Origin: Voacanga thouarsii | Lineage: Eukaryota > Streptophyta > Magnoliopsida > Gentianales > Apocynaceae | DNA: 64,000 bases | Reading direction: 5' to 3' | NCBI GenBank assembly: GCA_026120185.1 | Contig: JANUWF010002200.1 | Location: forward strand, 2,726,001-2,790,000 | Shown here: positions 60,778 through 64,000 of the stretch, piece by piece | Layout: the number at the start of each line of letters is the position of its first letter | How positions within the stretch are numbered: position 1 is the first letter of the stretch | The notes under the pieces: model-generated | The model's database searches: none | The model's input: the letters and a program-made list of their open reading frames with translations, nothing else | Told to the model about the DNA's origin: nothing | Program-made: the position numbers and the translations under genes

Positions 60778-60790
60778 CTCTCTGATACCA
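60778..60790 (-). promoter_or_regulatory. Primer binding site of E (initiator tRNA-Met)
   Basis: On the minus strand tggtatcagagag matches the initiator tRNA-Met complement for 11 bases. It lies seven bases inside the 5' LTR. Confidence 0.9.
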
Positions 60791-60797
60791 TACTATT

Positions 60798-61834
60798 CGA
60801 TATGACCTTGGGGTTGATTTTCTATTGAATTCGTGGCTAAATCTAGGGCAAAATACAATACCCATTGAAAAACTCAAAACAGAGAATTTTATGAAAAAGT
60901 GAGACACCCAATTTAAATATTAGGACCCTAAAAAAAATAAAGAACTTAGAACTCTAGAAATGAGAATCAAGTTTACTAATTCCTACCCAAGAACCCTTAA
61001 CCCAACTAAGGAGCTAAGAGCACTTGAAGAAGATGAACTAGACAACCAAAGATAACCTCTACTCTAGACCCTTAGATTAACAAGAATCTAAGATTCTATT
61101 TTGATAGGTTAGTTTGATTTATTCTTAAGAATTTATAAACTCAAATCTAAGGTAAGGAATGGAATCCTAAGATTGGTCTTGGCCTTCATGGAAGAAACCT
61201 CAAAAAACTCTCTCAAGAGTGTGTTTTGATGTCAATAACAATAGCCAAGTTTCATATGAAATGTTATAATGCCATAGATATAGACATCTAAACCTAACTA
61301 AATTGAGATATAATCTCAGCCATTCAAGCCTTAAAATGGCCAAAAATATCCCTATTACATAATAGAAGTCGTGAGAATTGAATTAGAAACTAAAATAAAA
61401 TAAAACAATAAAATTCAGCAAAATAGGGAAAACCCCAAAGTGACCTGGCGATAGGTACACTAGTGCACCTAGCGCTAGGTGTGTTCTAGAACAAAATAGC
61501 TCCTCTAAAGTGTACTTGGCACTAGGAGTACTAGTGTACCTAGTGCCAAGTGTGTCTTGGTTCTACACACCGGTGTTTTTTTATCCTTTCAACCCCCTCT
61601 TCCACTCCTTTGGCCCTTCACATGAATTGTAGTGCAAATGTAGCTTTCTTGGGCCTTCTCTTAGGCATCCATCTCTTCACACTTTTCATGTTCCTTGGCT
61701 TGTTGAATGGTTTTGCTTGAATCCTTCTTTGTAAGTTTCCATGTCTTGCATTCTTCCAAGGTGCCATGAAGTGCGGCTTATAGTTCCATCCCCCTTCTTT
61801 AGCTTGAGCATATTACTGGGATAGATTCCTCTCA
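60798..61834 (-). mobile_element. Element E, 5' LTR (minus strand)
   Basis: Collinear with 52321-53358. Its terminal base is c (60798) where the other copy has t. The GC-rich block at 61441-61560 is less GC-rich than in the 3' LTR (gcgataggtac, cctagcgctaggt, ttggcactagg), consistent with C-to-T decay. Confidence 0.95.
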
Positions 61835-61994
61835 GAAGGTAAGGAAAGAAAAAAGGCAAGAAAGAGAAAATAAAAGAAAATTGTTGAGAAGATAATGACT
61901 ATAAGGGGGCCAATACGATGTGTAAAGAAATATCAATTCACTTGAGGCTATCAATTTCCTAAGTCATTGAAAAAACTTTTGAGAGGACAAAAGA
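61835..61994 (+). mobile_element. A2 internal region, second part
   Basis: Resumes A2 after E. gaaggtaaggaaag through agggggccaatacgatgtgt and cctaagtcattgaaaaaa matches A1 41565-41700. It is cut at 61994 by the B2 LTR; the rest of A2 must lie beyond the window. Confidence 0.8.
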
Positions 61995-63181
61995 TGTTAG
62001 CCTTAAGGGTATTCTCTTATGTTTTAACTTATGACAAACATTGATGAGAACTAACTTGTGTGATCTATATGTGATAAGACATATTTGACCTCAGGCGTGC
62101 AAGTAAGATTACTAAGCAATTCTTGAGTAATGAAATCCAAGAATGGATAATCAAGTAGAAGACCAAACTTAAGAGATTACATACCAAGAAGTCCTTGTGG
62201 AAGATCTTTAAACTAGGAATCATTATTAAGACATTTCTTGTAAATTTCTATGTCTCTTTACCTTATGATTCAATTGATTTCTACCTTAAAGTACACAAAG
62301 GAAAAGATTTCAAAGTTTTAAATCTTAAAATTTTAGATTGAGTAGTTTGGATGATTCTGCATCCAAAAGATTCGTCCAAAATCCTGCAAATTGTGACAAA
62401 TCGTTTCTACATAAAAAAGTGCCATTTTAGACTTACCTTTTATATGCATCATCGTCCGAAACATGAGTCCAAAACACGGATAAATTTAACAGAAAAATTA
62501 TAGCCATTTTATAGCCCTTGGTACTTCACTTTTTGGTTCTATATAAAGCCTCTAAACTTGATTTGACATAAGATTTTTGTGGTATCCTTCTAAGAAACAC
62601 TATTGCTCTATAGAAAATAAAAATCTCCATTATCAAAGTGCTTTAAAGTGAATTCAAATTATATTTAAAAGGTAAAAGTGTTTGTGCATTTTCCTTAGTG
62701 CACATCTGCTCAAACAAGTGAGCTTTTACTATTCTATTGATATTCAATCTCTTTTGTATTATAAGGTTATAATGTAAAACCCAATTGTGGTGAACCTTGA
62801 TTTGATTGTTTGGTTGAGAGGTTTTGAAAAATCAAGTGTGGTGATCCTCTCTTGTATTTGGTGCAGTTTGATTTCATTAAATTGAGTAAATGAAATCTGA
62901 TTGAAAATCTTTAAGTGTAAGCTTAAGGTAGTGGATGTAGATCTTGTAGATTGAACCACTATATATTCTGTGTCTTATTTCTCTACATACAATATTAACT
63001 GCATTATATTTCTTACCTTAGTCTAGATTTGGATATTTCTCAAAATTTCCTTGGATGGCTTTCTTTGTTGCCATGAAATTGGTCTAAGAAACTTGAAGAT
63101 CATTAACATTATGTATAACAAACTACTTGAAAATTTTAGTTTGCCAAAAACCTTATTCACCCCTCCCTCTAAGGTTTTTCA
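61995..63181 (+). mobile_element. Copia element B2, 5' LTR
   Basis: Starts tgttagccttaag, ends ctaaggtttttca, 1187 bp, with its primer site two bases later. It is collinear with B1 (46332-47619). Confidence 0.9.
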
Positions 63182-63183
63182 TT

Positions 63184-63195
63184 TGGTATCAGAGT
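63184..63195 (+). promoter_or_regulatory. Primer binding site of B2
   Basis: tggtatcagagt matches the initiator tRNA-Met complement for 11 bases. Confidence 0.85.
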
Positions 63196-63241
63196 TTGGT
63201 CTACATATTCTTAGTTTAAAAACCTTGTAGGAAAGATCCTC

Positions 63242-64000
63242 ATGGCAAGCTCATCCTCTCTTCCATATGTTGAAGGATCTTCAACAAATTGACATTCTTT
63301 GTTCAAGGGAAACAACTATACATTCTGGAAAAATAGAATGAAAATCTATGTATGTTCAATCAACTTTGAGTTGTGGAATTTGATAGAAAATTGTCCTTTT
63401 ATTCTGTCAAAAGTTGTTGATGGCGTAAAAATACCCAAACAGAATGACGAGTTTAATGTTGAAGATAATGCTAAGATGACATTGAATTTTAGGCTATGAA
63501 CATCTTATGCTGTGCAGTAGATGCAACTAAATACAATCGAGTTAGTTGTGATTCAGCCCATGACATGTGGAAATTACTTGAGGTCACCCATGATGGGACA
63601 AACTAAGTTAAAGAATCAAAATTGGGGCTTTTAATTCATGATTATGAATTATTCACAATGAAGGCAAATAAAAGCATCACTAACATATTCACTAGATTTA
63701 CAAATATCACAAATGGTCTTAAAGCCTATGGGAAGGTTTATTCCTTTAGGGAACAAAATCAAAAAATTCTGGATGCATTACCTAAAAGCTGGTAGAATCT
63801 AAGGATTAAAATCCTTACCAAAGCTGATTGACTCTCTTCTAACACATGAAATGAAGCTCAAAAGGTTTCAGGAATATGATGATCATGATAAAGGTAAAAA
63901 GGGAATAGCATTGAAAGTTGAAAAGGAGGATGAACAAACTAGTCCATCTGACAGTAGTGATGGAACGGAAGTAGACAATGAAGATCTGGCAATGATAGCA
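63242..64000 (+). pseudogene. B2 gag, continuing beyond the window
   Basis: Starts ATG at 63242 (MASSSSLPYVEGSSTN), then a TGA where B1 has CGA (Arg), then NNYTFWKNRMKIYVCSINFE. A frame change near 63495 leads to MNILCCAVDATKYNRVSC and HDMWKLLEVTHDGTN. After a stop the frame resumes with VKESKLGLLIHDYELFTMKA, FTRFTNITNGLKAYGKVYS and ILDALPKSW. This is the complete N-terminal and core Gag order of plant Ty1/copia elements. It is a relic with at least three stops and one frameshift, but far longer than B1. Protease and the rest of pol would lie past 64000. Confidence 0.9.

Noticed and set aside
60671..60907. 78-codon minus-strand frame
   Set aside because: It crosses the primer binding site and LTR edge of E, so it cannot be a normal gene of the element.
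1..64000. Host protein-coding genes, tRNA or rRNA genes
   Set aside because: None found: every longer frame is explained by a transposable element, simple repeat or antisense of one, and the tRNA-like segments lack a complete cloverleaf.

Overview
The window is plant nuclear DNA made almost entirely of decayed, nested transposable elements. I found no host gene, no structural RNA gene and nothing bacterial. Evidence for a plant: Ty3/gypsy chromovirus and Ty1/copia polyprotein relics full of stops, LTRs of 1-5 kb, primer sites matching plant initiator tRNA-Met and tRNA-Asp, CACTA transposons, a Stowaway MITE, tRNA-derived retroposons and long AT/CA/CT microsatellites. The species cannot be named from this sequence.

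Layout. 1-4392 is the internal part of a Tekay/Del-like chromovirus (gag, protease, RT, RNase H, integrase, chromodomain), followed by its 4.9 kb 3' LTR (4393-9276, with a Stowaway MITE inside). From about 9860 to beyond 45429 runs one old copia element, here called C: a 5' LTR in two pieces (9860-10314, 19744-20878), a relic gag-pol (about 22570-26349), and a 3' LTR in pieces (26429-27740, 45208-45429). Its 5' LTR was split by a Tekay-type LTR, G (10315-19743), which itself holds a solo LTR, H (10532-12166), and a tRNA-Asp-primed, minus-strand gag relic, F (about 15003-19701). Its 3' LTR was split by element D (27741-45207, minus strand, tRNA-Asp-primed), which holds a 6.2 kb CACTA element (30624-36868) with 23 copies of a ~151 bp tandem repeat, and a complete LTR element, A1 (37638-43481). 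At 45430 the end of a second CACTA-type element interrupts the remaining part of the C LTR.

The last third holds a copia LTR plus truncated gag (B1, 46332-47796), a fragment of another copia LTR, and A2, a relative of A1 (about 48766 to beyond 61994). A2 is interrupted by E (52321-61834, TSD gaagg), a minus-strand gag-protease element without RT or integrase. E is in turn interrupted by a 4.4 kb Tekay-type solo LTR, J (54648-59066, perfect TSD atgtc). A second copia element, B2, starts inside A2 at 61995 and runs off the window.

The main biological interest lies in the non-autonomous tRNA-Asp-primed group (A1, A2, D). These elements share an ORF I cannot assign to a known domain and a conserved internal motif. 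Their LTRs carry GC-rich inverted-repeat islands, one version of which is also present in the LTR of the otherwise different element E. The CACTA element that has grown its own satellite-like array is the second point. All junctions and similarities were read by eye; no alignment or database search was run.
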